Positions 17,155 through 25,793 of a stretch of 64,000 nucleotides of DNA are shown piece by piece. Origin of the DNA: Spongiactinospora sp. TRM90649 (GTDB taxonomy: Bacteria > Actinomycetota > Actinomycetes > Streptosporangiales > Streptosporangiaceae); the NCBI RefSeq assembly GCF_029382225.1, contig NZ_JARLTC010000002.1, forward strand, positions 124,001 to 188,000. The letters are read 5' to 3'. The first letter of the stretch is position 1. The number at the start of each line of letters is the position of its first letter. The notes beneath the pieces are model-generated. The model saw nothing but the letters and a program-made list of their open reading frames with translations, did no database searches and was not told the DNA's origin. A program made the position numbers and the translations under genes.

Positions 17155-19016
17155 CGACGCCGACGACAGGCCGGATCGCCGACCTGTGGCAGCGCACCGT
17201 GCCCTGGCGCTGGCTCACGCCGAGCACGCTGCTCATCGCCGCCGTCGTCGGCTTCCCCGCCCTTTACATGGTCTACCTCTCCTTCCTCGACATCACCAGG
17301 ATCGGGCTGGTCAGGGGGATGGCCGGGCTGGACAACTACGCCAGGCTCCTGCAGGAGGACGCGCTCGGCCCGGTCGTCGGCAACACGCTGCTGTGGCTGG
17401 TGATCGTCGTCGGCCTGACCATGCTGCTCTCGCTCGCGCTGGCGCAGTTCCTGTCCAAGCCGTTCTTCGGCCGAAAGTTCGTCCGGCTCGCGCTGGTCGT
17501 GCCGTGGGCGACCTCGCTGGTGATGACCGCGACCGTGTGGCGGTTCATCTACGAGGGCGGCAACGGCCTGCTCAACCGCCTGCTGATGGACCTGTCGATC
17601 ATCTCCGCGCCCGTCGACTGGTACAAGGACCCGGCCACCGCGCTGTACTCGATCATGGCGGTCGGCATCATCACCTCGATGCCGTTCACCACCTACGTGC
17701 TGCTGTCCGGGTTGCAGACGGTGCCGCACGAGGTGCTGGAGGCCGCGCGGATGGACGGCGCGAGCGCCTGGGCGACCTGGCGGCGGGTGACGCTGCCGAT
17801 CCTGCGGCCCTCGCTGATGGTCGCGCTCGTGCTCAACATGCTGCACGTCTTCAACGCGTTCACGGTCATCTGGGTGATCATGGGGAAGACGGCCGGCAAC
17901 CACGCCGACACGACCGTTACCTGGCTCTACAAGATCGCGTTCACGGCCCAGCTCGACTCGGGCGAGGCGGCGGCGCTCGGCGTGCTCAACGTGGCCTTCC
18001 TGCTGCTGCTCATCCTGGTCTTCGTACTGGTCCTGCGCCCTCACCGCGACCCCGCGGCGAGCGACAAGCCCCCCGCGCCCGCCCCGGCCCCCGCGCCTGT
18101 CGCCGCGTCGGCGCCTCCCGCCACCGCACCGAACGGCCCGGCCCCCGTCAGGCGGAGCAACCCCACCCTGGTGCGCGCGGGACGCGGATGGGCGCGGATC
18201 CGGCCCGTCATGCTCCCGATCATCGGATTCGCGATCGCGCTGTTCTTCCTCGCCCCATACGCCGCGATGCTGCTCGGATCGCTCAAGACCGACGCCGAGC
18301 TGTTCGCCGTCCCGGCCGACTACCTGCCCAAGAGCTGGGCGTGGTCCAACTACGCCGACGTCTGGCGGCGCATCCCGCTGGCCGACTACTTCCGGGTCAG
18401 CCTGACCATCGCGTTCGTCTCCACGGCGCTGGTGCTGGTCGTCGGCGCGCCCGCCGCCTACGTCCTGGCCCGCTTCAGGTTCAAGGGACGCGCGACGTTC
18501 CTCAGCGTGATCCTCGTGACGCAGATGTTCCCCGCCGTCGCGCTGCTCATCGGCCTGTACCGGCAGGCGGTGTTCGTGGACGGCGTGAACAGCTACTTCG
18601 TGATCATCGCCATCAACTCGGCCTTCAACCTCGCCTTCGCCGTCTGGATCCTGCACGCCCACTTCGGCTCGATCCCGGTGGAGATCGACGAGGCCGCCAT
18701 GATGGACGGTCTCGGCAAGTTCCGGATCATGCTGCGCATGATCCTCCCGCTGGCGGCGCCCGGCCTCGCCACCGTGGTGATCTTCACCTTCATCCAGGTG
18801 TGGAACGAGTTCGTCATCGCGCTGACGCTCTTCAACGACCCGGCGAGCGGACGGGTGCCGCTCACGGTCGGGGTCCAGCAGTTCGTCGGCCTGTATGAGA
18901 CCAACTACCAATACCTCTTCGCCGCGGCGCTGATGGCGATCGTGCCCGCGGTGATCTTGTTCGCGTTCATCGAGAAGCATCTGGTCAGCGGCCTCACCGC
19001 GGGCAGCACCAAGTGA
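17151..19016 (+). CDS. Fused CUT1 ABC sugar permease (MalF-like plus MalG-like)
   Basis: A single 621-residue chain holding both membrane subunits of a carbohydrate-uptake ABC transporter, normally two proteins. The first half (about residues 1-297) is MalF-like, with six segments and EAA loop EVLEAARMDGASAWATWRR near residue 196. A polar Ala/Pro linker of about 50 residues (APAPAPAPVAAS onwards) follows. The second half (about 350-621) is MalG-like, with six segments and EAA loop EIDEAAMMDGLGKFRI near 512. The frame is uninterrupted, and no RBS is seen before the second half. GTG at 17151 overlaps the GH20 stop (GTGA). No ATPase gene is nearby, so a shared one such as MsiK is needed. Confidence 0.93.
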   Translation: MTTPTTGRIADLWQRTVPWRWLTPSTLLIAAVVGFPALYMVYLSFLDITRIGLVRGMAGLDNYARLLQEDALGPVVGNTLLWLVIVVGLTMLLSLALAQFLSKPFFGRKFVRLALVVPWATSLVMTATVWRFIYEGGNGLLNRLLMDLSIISAPVDWYKDPATALYSIMAVGIITSMPFTTYVLLSGLQTVPHEVLEAARMDGASAWATWRRVTLPILRPSLMVALVLNMLHVFNAFTVIWVIMGKTAGNHADTTVTWLYKIAFTAQLDSGEAAALGVLNVAFLLLLILVFVLVLRPHRDPAASDKPPAPAPAPAPVAASAPPATAPNGPAPVRRSNPTLVRAGRGWARIRPVMLPIIGFAIALFFLAPYAAMLLGSLKTDAELFAVPADYLPKSWAWSNYADVWRRIPLADYFRVSLTIAFVSTALVLVVGAPAAYVLARFRFKGRATFLSVILVTQMFPAVALLIGLYRQAVFVDGVNSYFVIIAINSAFNLAFAVWILHAHFGSIPVEIDEAAMMDGLGKFRIMLRMILPLAAPGLATVVIFTFIQVWNEFVIALTLFNDPASGRVPLTVGVQQFVGLYETNYQYLFAAALMAIVPAVILFAFIEKHLVSGLTAGSTK

Positions 19017-19038
19017 CAACGAGAAAGATCGGTGTGAC

Positions 19039-20307
19039 ATGACCCCCACAAGACGACGACGGCTCGGCGGCCTGGCCGCGTTCACCGGCCTCGTGCTCGC
19101 GCTGACCGCGTGCGGCGGCGGGTCGGGCGACGCCCAGGGCGGCGGCTCCGGCGGCGGCCAGAACTCCATCAAACTGGTCGTGGCCCAGTACACCGAGGGC
19201 ACCCGGCCCTACTGGGACGAGCTGATCGCCTCCTTCAAGGCCAAGAACCCCGGCAAGAACGTCGAACTGCAGGTGATCGACTGGGCCAACCTGCAGAGCC
19301 AGGTCAACACCATGGTCCAGACGAAGCAGTTCCCCGACATCCTCAACGGCAACGTCTTCGCCGACTACGCCGAGGCCGGGCTGCTGTACAAGGCCGAGGA
19401 GGTGGTGTCCAAGGAGGTGCTGTCGGACTTCCTGCCGTCCTTCGCGGAGAACGCCTCCTACGACGGAGTCCAGCACGGCCTGCCGTTCGTGGCCACCGTC
19501 AACGGCATGTACTACAACAAGAAGATCCTCAAGGAGGCCGGTCTCGACAAGCCGCCGGCCACCTGGGACGAGCTCCGCACGGCGGCCAAGGCGATCAAGG
19601 CCCTGCCCGGCGGGTACGTGCCCTACGCGCTGGCGCTCGGCGCCGAGGCCGGCGGCTACGAGTTCGGCACCTGGCTGCGGGCCAACGGCGGCGACTGGCG
19701 CACCGACGGCAAGTGGGCCGTCAACGGCGAACGCGCCGTCGAGACACTGGACTTCCTCAAGGCACTGACCAAGGACGGCTACACCCAGCCGAACCCCGGC
19801 CAGACCAACCGCGCCGACGGCACCTGGCCACTGTTCGCCCAGGGCAAGGTCGGTATGGTCTACGCGTCCTTCGGAACGCGGGCCTTCCTCGACCAGGTGG
19901 ACAAGGCGGACATCGACTACGGCACCGCCCCGTTCCCCACCAACCACGGCGCCGAGCCCGCCACACACGGCATCCAGGACTACCTGATGGCCTTCAAGAA
20001 GGACGGCAACCAGGAACTGGTCCGCCAGTTCCTCGACTACTTCTACCAGGCCGACAACTACACCAAGTACCTCAAGGTCGAGGGCCTCCTCCCGACCACC
20101 ACGTCCGCCTCGGCCCTCATGCGCAAGGACCCCAAGGTGACCCCCATCGTGGACATGGTGGCCAAGGCCCGCTTCGACCCCACCTCAGAACCGGTCTGGG
20201 CAGAACTCCGCGGCACCCTCGCCGCCGAACTCGGCGCCACCCTCGCCCCCAACGGCGACACCCGCGCCGCCCTGACCAAGTTCCAACAGATCGCCGAGCG
20301 TTCCTAA
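19039..20307 (+). CDS. Sugar-binding lipoprotein of the CUT1 ABC transporter
   Basis: A 422-residue extracellular solute-binding protein. The N-terminus has an Arg-rich start, a hydrophobic core and lipobox LTAC, then a Gly/Ser linker, so it is anchored to the outer face of the membrane. The mature part is a family 1 sugar-binding protein (GLPFVATVNGMYYNKKIL; AFAQGK-type segment LFAQGKVGMVYASFG). It feeds the fused permease encoded 22 nt upstream. Its likely ligands are chitobiose or other GlcNAc oligomers, judged from the GH20 in the operon (inference), comparable to Streptomyces DasA or NgcE. Confidence 0.93.
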   Translation: MTPTRRRRLGGLAAFTGLVLALTACGGGSGDAQGGGSGGGQNSIKLVVAQYTEGTRPYWDELIASFKAKNPGKNVELQVIDWANLQSQVNTMVQTKQFPDILNGNVFADYAEAGLLYKAEEVVSKEVLSDFLPSFAENASYDGVQHGLPFVATVNGMYYNKKILKEAGLDKPPATWDELRTAAKAIKALPGGYVPYALALGAEAGGYEFGTWLRANGGDWRTDGKWAVNGERAVETLDFLKALTKDGYTQPNPGQTNRADGTWPLFAQGKVGMVYASFGTRAFLDQVDKADIDYGTAPFPTNHGAEPATHGIQDYLMAFKKDGNQELVRQFLDYFYQADNYTKYLKVEGLLPTTTSASALMRKDPKVTPIVDMVAKARFDPTSEPVWAELRGTLAAELGATLAPNGDTRAALTKFQQIAERS

Positions 20308-20372
20308 CCCCAAGCGCAGTCCGCTGAGCTGCGGAATCACGATGGGACGGCCCCTCCCGTCCGCCCCGACCA

Positions 20373-20401
20373 GAGCCGCGCGACCAACGGCCGCGCGGCT
20401 C
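20373..20401. terminator. 10-bp hairpin after the sugar-uptake operon
   Basis: GAGCCGCGCG and CGCGCGGCTC flank a 9-nt loop, 65 nt after the binding-protein stop. Confidence 0.65.
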
Positions 20402-20437
20402 ACCCATTTCACCACGACGAGATGGCCCAGCCCTGTC

Positions 20438-20466
20438 TGGACACTGTACATACTAGTATGTATGGT
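20438..20466 (+). promoter_or_regulatory. Leaderless promoter of the amidase operon
   Basis: TGGACA (20438-20443) and TATGGT (20461-20466) are 17 nt apart. Transcription would start about 7 nt after the -10, at the ATG of 20473, leaving no 5' leader; no Shine-Dalgarno sequence is present, which agrees. Confidence 0.65.
20447..20462. promoter_or_regulatory. 16-bp perfect palindrome, probable TetR operator
   Basis: TACATACTAGTATGTA fills the spacer between the -35 and -10 of the amidase promoter and touches the -10. Its size and position fit a TetR-family dimer; the TetR gene at 21949-22527 in the same operon is the obvious candidate. Confidence 0.75.
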
Positions 20467-20472
20467 CTTGGT

Positions 20473-21906
20473 ATGACCGCGACCGGCACCGCCCACGAGC
20501 CCCTTACGCACTACGCGAACCTGCTGAAGGTCGCCGCGCAGTTACGCGCGCGCATGCTCACGCCAGTGGAACTGACCGAGACCCTGCTGGCGCGGATCGA
20601 CGAGGTCGATCCGCTGCTGCGCAGCTACGCCACCGTGACGGCCGACGTCGCCCTCGCCCAAGCCAGGAACGCCGAGGACGAACTGAAAGCGGGCCGGTAC
20701 CGAGGACCTCTGCACGGCGTGCCGATCGCCGTGAAAGACCTCTGCTTCACCGCCGGTATCGTCACCGCAGCGGGCACCACCATCCACTCTGGACACGTGC
20801 CCACCTACGATTCGACGGTGGTTCGGCGTCTATCAGAGGCCGGCGCCGTCCTCCTCGGCAAGCTGCAACTCACCGAGGCCGCGTTCGCCGAACACCACCC
20901 GTCCGTCACACCACCCCGCAACCCGTGGAACCCTGATTACTGGTCTGGGGCCTCGTCGAGCGGTTCCGGCGTCGCGGTCGCGGCAGGCCTGGCATTCGGA
21001 TCCCTGGGCACCGACACCGGCGGCTCGATCCGGTACCCCTCCGCGGCCAACGGCGTCACCGGCATCAAACCCACGTGGGGAAGAGTGAGCAGGCACGGAA
21101 TCTTCGCACTCGCCGCCAGCCTCGACCACGTCGGTCCGATGGCGCGCTCGGCGGCCGACGCGGGGGCGATCCTGGGAGCGATCGCCGGAGCGGACCCGCA
21201 CGATCCGACCACGGTCCCCGTGCCGGTCCCCGACTATCTGGCCGGCCTCGGCGACCAGTTGGCTCCGATACGCGTCGGAGTGGACCGCGCCTACAACGAG
21301 ACACGCGTCGACCCGGCGACCATCGGCATGCTCGATGAGGTCATCGCGGTACTGCGCCACCTCGGCGCGACCATCGTCGAGATCACTCTGCCCGACACCA
21401 GCGCCGTCAACGCCATGTGGCCGCGCTACGCCGGGGTCGAGGCCGCGATCGCGCACCAGGCGACCTTTCCGTCGCGAGCCTCGGAATACGGCTCGGCCGA
21501 CACACCGGGGTCGATCGCCGGACTTATCGCGCACGGTCACACCGTCTCCGCGATCGAGCTGATGGAAGCACACCATCAGCGGCTCGCGTTCACCGGCCGC
21601 CTGGCGCGTACGCTGTGCGAAGTGGACGCCCTGCTGACGCCGGTCCAGCCGACCACCAGCCTGACACTCGAACAGAAGGAGGCGGTGTACGGCGACCCCG
21701 ATGCCCTGACCGACTACCTGCGCTTCGTCACCCCATTCGACATGGCCGGCACACCGACGATCACCTTGCCCGGCGGTCGCGGCGAGGACGACATGCCGCT
21801 GGGGTTCCAGTTCGTCGGCCGCCCGTTCGAAGAGCGGCTCCTGATCCGGCTCGGCCACGCCTATCAGCGCGAGACGGGCTGGCACTTGCGGCACCCCGAC
21901 CTGTGA
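20473..21906 (+). CDS. Amidase-signature family hydrolase
   Basis: A 477-residue amidase. The Ser-cisSer-Lys triad is visible: K88 in GVPIAVKDL, the cis-Ser in GASSSGSG (159-166) and the nucleophile S185 in GTDTGGSIRYPS. It belongs to the same fold as GatA and indoleacetamide hydrolase, but there are no GatB/GatC genes here, so it is a free-standing amide hydrolase. The ATG at 20473 lies just where the promoter would start the transcript, so it is probably leaderless; an in-frame ATG at 20422 lies upstream of the promoter and is rejected. TetR and MFS genes follow, suggesting an inducible catabolic or resistance unit. Confidence 0.92.
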   Translation: MTATGTAHEPLTHYANLLKVAAQLRARMLTPVELTETLLARIDEVDPLLRSYATVTADVALAQARNAEDELKAGRYRGPLHGVPIAVKDLCFTAGIVTAAGTTIHSGHVPTYDSTVVRRLSEAGAVLLGKLQLTEAAFAEHHPSVTPPRNPWNPDYWSGASSSGSGVAVAAGLAFGSLGTDTGGSIRYPSAANGVTGIKPTWGRVSRHGIFALAASLDHVGPMARSAADAGAILGAIAGADPHDPTTVPVPVPDYLAGLGDQLAPIRVGVDRAYNETRVDPATIGMLDEVIAVLRHLGATIVEITLPDTSAVNAMWPRYAGVEAAIAHQATFPSRASEYGSADTPGSIAGLIAHGHTVSAIELMEAHHQRLAFTGRLARTLCEVDALLTPVQPTTSLTLEQKEAVYGDPDALTDYLRFVTPFDMAGTPTITLPGGRGEDDMPLGFQFVGRPFEERLLIRLGHAYQRETGWHLRHPDL

Positions 21907-21948
21907 CCCGGCCGCGAGGACAGTGCACCGCATCGCCAGGAGGCGACC

Positions 21949-22527
21949 ATGAAACCGAACGCTCGGGACCGCCTGATCGAGAGCACGCGCCAACTGCTGT
22001 GGGAGCGTGGATACGTCGGCACCAGCCCGACCGCGATTCAGCAACGCTCGGGCGTCGGCCAGGGCAGCATGTACCACCACTTCGACGGCAAGCCGGACCT
22101 GGTGTTGGCCGCCGAGCGGCGCAGTGCGGAACTCATGCAACGACAGATCGCCGAAGCCCTCACCGGTCCGGGCACCGCGCTCGAACGCATCGCGGCATAT
22201 CTGGGGCGCGAACGTGATGCACTGCGCGGCTGCAGCGTCGGACGGCTCACCGCCGATCCGGAGGTCATGGCCGACGACACGTTGCGCGCGCCGATCCGGG
22301 AAACCTTCGAGGTGCTGCACCACCACCTCCGGCGCACGATCGACGAAGGCGTGGCGGCCGGCGAGCTCGCCGCTGATCTTGACATTGACGAGACCGCTTC
22401 CGCCATCGCCGCCGTCATCCAGGGCGGCTACGCCCTCGCCCGCGCGGCGCAGGCGGTCGAGCCCTTCGACCGCGCCGCCAGAGGAGTGCTGTCGCTTCTG
22501 CGCGCAAGCGCTCCCCGTACGCACTGA
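21949..22527 (+). CDS. TetR-family regulator
   Basis: A 192-residue repressor. The N-terminal helix-turn-helix reads TSPTAIQQRSGVGQGSMYHHF (about residues 25-46), followed by GKPDLVLAAE. The C-terminal ligand domain resembles the YxaF/LmrA group. AGGAGG lies 5 nt before the ATG. It follows the amidase by 42 nt and precedes an MFS exporter, so it probably senses the amidase or exporter substrate and binds the palindrome at 20447-20462. Confidence 0.9.
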   Translation: MKPNARDRLIESTRQLLWERGYVGTSPTAIQQRSGVGQGSMYHHFDGKPDLVLAAERRSAELMQRQIAEALTGPGTALERIAAYLGRERDALRGCSVGRLTADPEVMADDTLRAPIRETFEVLHHHLRRTIDEGVAAGELAADLDIDETASAIAAVIQGGYALARAAQAVEPFDRAARGVLSLLRASAPRTH

Positions 22528-22804
22528 GCGACAGCTTCCACCACCCATCGACACGACCCCATCAACGGTGCCCGGCCCTCTACGAGCTCGACGGGTCCTC
22601 CTTCCCCCATGCGCGTGACACGCGGGCCGGCTTAGGCGCTCAAGGCCACTGGCCGCCCGCGCCCGGCCATGGCCCGCTCCCGTAGCGACACCACGAGCAC
22701 CCGGAAGCCCGCTTCGCTCATGCGACTTCCCCGGCCTCCGCGCGGCCCAGCGCCTCCCCACGCCGTGTCTCCCGGCGTAGACGCCGCTTCTCATCTCCAT
22801 CGGA

Positions 22805-24214
22805 GTGACCGTGTCCCCTGACGCTGCCCAAGAACAGACATCACCACCCGCCTCTGCCATCGACCGGACACTCGGCCTGACCGGTCTGTGCCTGGGCACC
22901 GCCCTGATCATCATGGAAGCGAACGTCACCAACGTCGCGATCCCCGCGATACGCACCGACTTTCACGCCGGCCCGGCCGAGGGCCTATGGGCCATCGACG
23001 CCTACACGCTCGTGTTCGCCGCCCTGCTGTTGTCCGCCGGCCGACTCGGGGATCGGATCGGTGCCCGACGCGGCTACCTGACCGGACTCGGGGTCTTCAC
23101 CGCCGCGTCGATAGCCTGCAGCCTCGCTCCCGACCCGGGAATGCTCGTCCTCGGCCGTGCCTGCCAGGGCCTGGGGGCAGCGCTCCTCGCTCCCGCACCA
23201 CTGACACTGATCAGCCGCATGTTCACAGCGACGGCCGAACGCACCAGAGCCATCTCGATCTGGGTGAGCGTGGGCGGCATCGGCTTCATGATCGGCCCCT
23301 TCATCGGCGGGCTACTGCTCGACACCTTCGGCTGGCGGAGCATCTTCCTGCTCAATGTCCCGGTCGCCGCCGCCACCGGCTGGCTGGTCGTGCGATACGT
23401 GGCAGAGGTCCCGCTTCAACGCGTGTCCTTCGACATCCGCGGGCAGGCCATCGCGATCACCGGCCTCACCGCCACGGTGTGGGCGCTGGTCGAGTCGAGT
23501 GTCGCAGGCTGGCTCGACCCCGCGGTGCTCACGGCTCTCGTGGGCGGCATCGCGGCCCTCCTCGTCTTCATCGCGGCCCAGTTCTCCTGGGCACGAGGCG
23601 GACGAGAGGTCCTCCTGCCGCCCGCCCTCATCGCCGAGCGTCCGGTGCTCGCCGGTCTGCTCGCCGGTGCGACGTACAACTTCTCGCTCTACGGGATGCT
23701 GATCGTCTACACGTTCAACTTCCAGCAGGTACGCGGCTACTCGGGCTTGCAGGCCGGGCTGGCCTTCCTGCCCTTGACCGTGGCCGCCACCCTCGCCTCG
23801 GCTTTCCTCGGCGCTCGTTTCATCACCGCGTTCGGACCCCGAACCAGTCTGGCCACAGGCATGACCCTCTCGGCGATCGGACTCGGATTCCTCACCGTCG
23901 CCTCCGCCCCGTATCCGCTCATCGCAGCCGGCCTGTGCGTCTTCTCCACCGGCATGGGACTGTCCGCACCCTCCCAAACACTGGTTGTCATGACATTCGC
24001 CCCTGACCGGTTCCAGAACATGGGCTCCAGCGCCCTGAACACAGCCCGGCAGACAGGCGGCGCGATCGGGGTCGCCCTACTCGGTGCGATCGTTACCGCC
24101 GATCCCGCCAGGGGCACTCTCGCGGCCATCACCATCGCCATCGTCACATGCCTGATCACAGCCACGGCCGCCCTACGGCTCATCCCCGGCCGAGCCCCGA
24201 CCGCCGGTACGTAG
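22805..24214 (+). CDS. MFS transporter, DHA2 (14-segment) type
   Basis: A 469-residue membrane exporter. The first segment follows IDRTLGLTGLCLGTALIIMEANVTNVAIPAI, which includes the DHA2 motif D1-like VTNVAIPAI. Motif A is GRLGDRIGARRGYL and motif C is GIGFMIGPFIGG. About 14 hydrophobic segments fit the EmrB/QacA group of drug efflux pumps. Two GTG starts are possible, 22805 and 22811; GGAG lies 5 nt before the second. A 277-bp gap with nothing recognisable separates it from the TetR gene. Confidence 0.9.
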   Translation: MTVSPDAAQEQTSPPASAIDRTLGLTGLCLGTALIIMEANVTNVAIPAIRTDFHAGPAEGLWAIDAYTLVFAALLLSAGRLGDRIGARRGYLTGLGVFTAASIACSLAPDPGMLVLGRACQGLGAALLAPAPLTLISRMFTATAERTRAISIWVSVGGIGFMIGPFIGGLLLDTFGWRSIFLLNVPVAAATGWLVVRYVAEVPLQRVSFDIRGQAIAITGLTATVWALVESSVAGWLDPAVLTALVGGIAALLVFIAAQFSWARGGREVLLPPALIAERPVLAGLLAGATYNFSLYGMLIVYTFNFQQVRGYSGLQAGLAFLPLTVAATLASAFLGARFITAFGPRTSLATGMTLSAIGLGFLTVASAPYPLIAAGLCVFSTGMGLSAPSQTLVVMTFAPDRFQNMGSSALNTARQTGGAIGVALLGAIVTADPARGTLAAITIAIVTCLITATAALRLIPGRAPTAGT

Positions 24215-24487
24215 CAGAGCTTGGACGAGGTTGTCACTCCAGGAGCGACACCCCCCGCCCAGTCGGCCTCTGCCGGTCGGGCTGCCCCACCAGGGGAAGG
24301 AAGAGCCTCCCCAGGGGGCCCTTGTCAGCCGGTGCGGTAACGGCGGGAAGCGACCACGCCTGGCGAACGCCGGGCACAGGGCCGGTACCGGCTACGGCGG
24401 GGAACGCCCGTGTCGGTGAACGCCGGCCTTGTCCAGCCCCGGCAGGCTCTGAAGGAAATGCCATCGACAGGGCGTTGGAGGGCCCCT

Positions 24488-24988
24488 ATGGTGCAGACCA
24501 TGACAGACAGCCCCAGCATGGATAAGTGCGAGTGCGGTGCGGCTGTCGGTCCGCTGGGCGGGTGCGTGGACTACTATCACGCGATCCTGGCCGAGGAACA
24601 GGCCGATCCACAGATGTACAAGTGGCACACGGTCGTGGTCTGCGCATATCTCCTGCAGCATCCTTCCAAGGCCCATGAGAAGTACCTCGACGTTCAGTTC
24701 CGCCTGCTCCAGTTCTACCTGGACAAGGGCATTGACGCGCTGCTCCGCCTGGCGGCTCACCAGGTGGCGCGAAACAAGCACAGGGCACGGTCGGGCTACG
24801 ATATGGCGCCCCTCGCGGAGTATGCGCCGCTCCCACAGAGCGGATCGCCCGGACCCTTCCGTGCCGCCTTCTGCGGGTTGCCGTTCAAGGACGGCAGCTT
24901 CGTGTCCGATGGGCATCCGGCATACGGATGCCGCATCGAAATCATCACCGAAGCGACTGTGGAATCCTGGAAAACCCTCCAGAGCTGA
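24488..24988 (+). CDS. DUF5946-like protein
   Basis: A 166-residue soluble protein. After a short lead it has a Cys-rich opening KCECGAAVGPLGGCVDYYH (a likely zinc knuckle), then YKWHTVVVCAYLLQHPSKAH, a pattern I associate with DUF5946. Function is unknown. ATG 24488 is chosen because GGAGG lies 6 nt upstream; ATG 24500 is an alternative. No clear operon partner is present; the next gene is convergent. Confidence 0.7.
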   Translation: MVQTMTDSPSMDKCECGAAVGPLGGCVDYYHAILAEEQADPQMYKWHTVVVCAYLLQHPSKAHEKYLDVQFRLLQFYLDKGIDALLRLAAHQVARNKHRARSGYDMAPLAEYAPLPQSGSPGPFRAAFCGLPFKDGSFVSDGHPAYGCRIEIITEATVESWKTLQS

Positions 24989-25049
24989 TGCTCGACCCCG
25001 CATTCTCAGCAGGGTATGCGGGCCGCTGCCAGGCACCGGGTAAACACGA

Positions 25050-25568
25050 TCAGAATCTCTCCGAGATGTGCGAAGTCTCCCGCCGCCCAGAACGGAGTGC
25101 CAGCACCATCAGGGCCACTGCGGCGAGTTGATAGAGGTCTCCGCCGACCGCGGAGAAGACGGGCCATTGTGGGCCCCTGGCCATGGCCTCCGCCGACCCC
25201 TCCACCAGGAAGAGCACGAGATGCAGGCTGTACATCGGGACCAGTGCGGCTGCGAGGAGTCCGGCGACGATTCGACCGGTCCGTGGTCGGCCCAGTTGAG
25301 CGCCGAGCAAGCACATCCCGAGCCCGAGCAGCACGTACGGCACAACGCCGAAGATCCCGGTGAACTGCACGTGGCGGATCAGTACGAGAACTTTCAGGAG
25401 ACGACCACCGGAGAAGAGCTGAACCATCCCGTAGAGCTGCCCGTCGTACTCCCCCGGCGGAGCCTGTGGAGTCAGCGGTTCCTGCGTCTCCAGGAAGATC
25501 AGGTAAGCGGCCGGAACCGCCGCCCACAGCAGGGCGGCGGACCACAGCATCCGTGATCGTCGTGTCAT
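25050..25568 (-). CDS. Unknown small membrane protein
   Basis: A 172-residue protein I do not recognise. Four hydrophobic segments can be seen: LWSAALLWAAVPAAYLIF near the N-terminus, then IFGVVPYVLLGLGMCLLG, VAGLLAAALVPMYSLHLVLF and LYQLAAVALMVLAL. The loop after the first segment (LTPQAPPGEYDGQLYG) is probably outside the cell. ATG 25566-25568 has GGAG 9 nt upstream. It is convergent with the DUF5946-like gene and next to an IS remnant. Confidence 0.65.
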   Translation of the reverse strand: MTRRSRMLWSAALLWAAVPAAYLIFLETQEPLTPQAPPGEYDGQLYGMVQLFSGGRLLKVLVLIRHVQFTGIFGVVPYVLLGLGMCLLGAQLGRPRTGRIVAGLLAAALVPMYSLHLVLFLVEGSAEAMARGPQWPVFSAVGGDLYQLAAVALMVLALRSGRRETSHISERF

Positions 25569-25668
25569 GCCGGGCGACTCCAACAACCCCTATCGGAATG
25601 ATCAGCGGACGAGGCTCCGCCGACGGATGATCGATGCGGCCGGCGTCATGAAGGCCACGCGCCGACCC

Positions 25669-25741
25669 CGAGGGGAACGCCGTTGCCGTCCGCGATCACA
25701 TGGCGCTTGGAGCCCATCTTGCCGCGGCCGACCGGGCTCGG
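25669..25741 (-). pseudogene. IS5-like transposase fragment
   Basis: Reading from 25741 downwards gives PSPVGRGKMGSKRHVIADGN followed by GVPL. This matches the segment around the first catalytic Asp of IS5/IS4-type DDE transposases (pattern SPVxRGKxGSKxHxIxDxxGxPL). It runs into a stop about ten residues later, and nothing transposase-like is seen before it. It is a relic of about 25 codons, not a gene. Confidence 0.65.
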
Positions 25742-25793
25742 ATGGGCGTGGCAGTGCGCGGGAGGCGGCGCCACGGTGTGGCGGCCAGGAGGA

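Noticed and set aside
18160..18200. Possible separate start for the MalG-like half
   Set aside because: A GTG exists in the linker, but there is no Shine-Dalgarno sequence or stop before it; a separate gene is not supported.
24378..24400. GCCGGTACCGGC palindrome before the DUF5946-like gene
   Set aside because: A 12-bp GC-rich palindrome occurs often by chance here, and no promoter or regulator gene is next to it.
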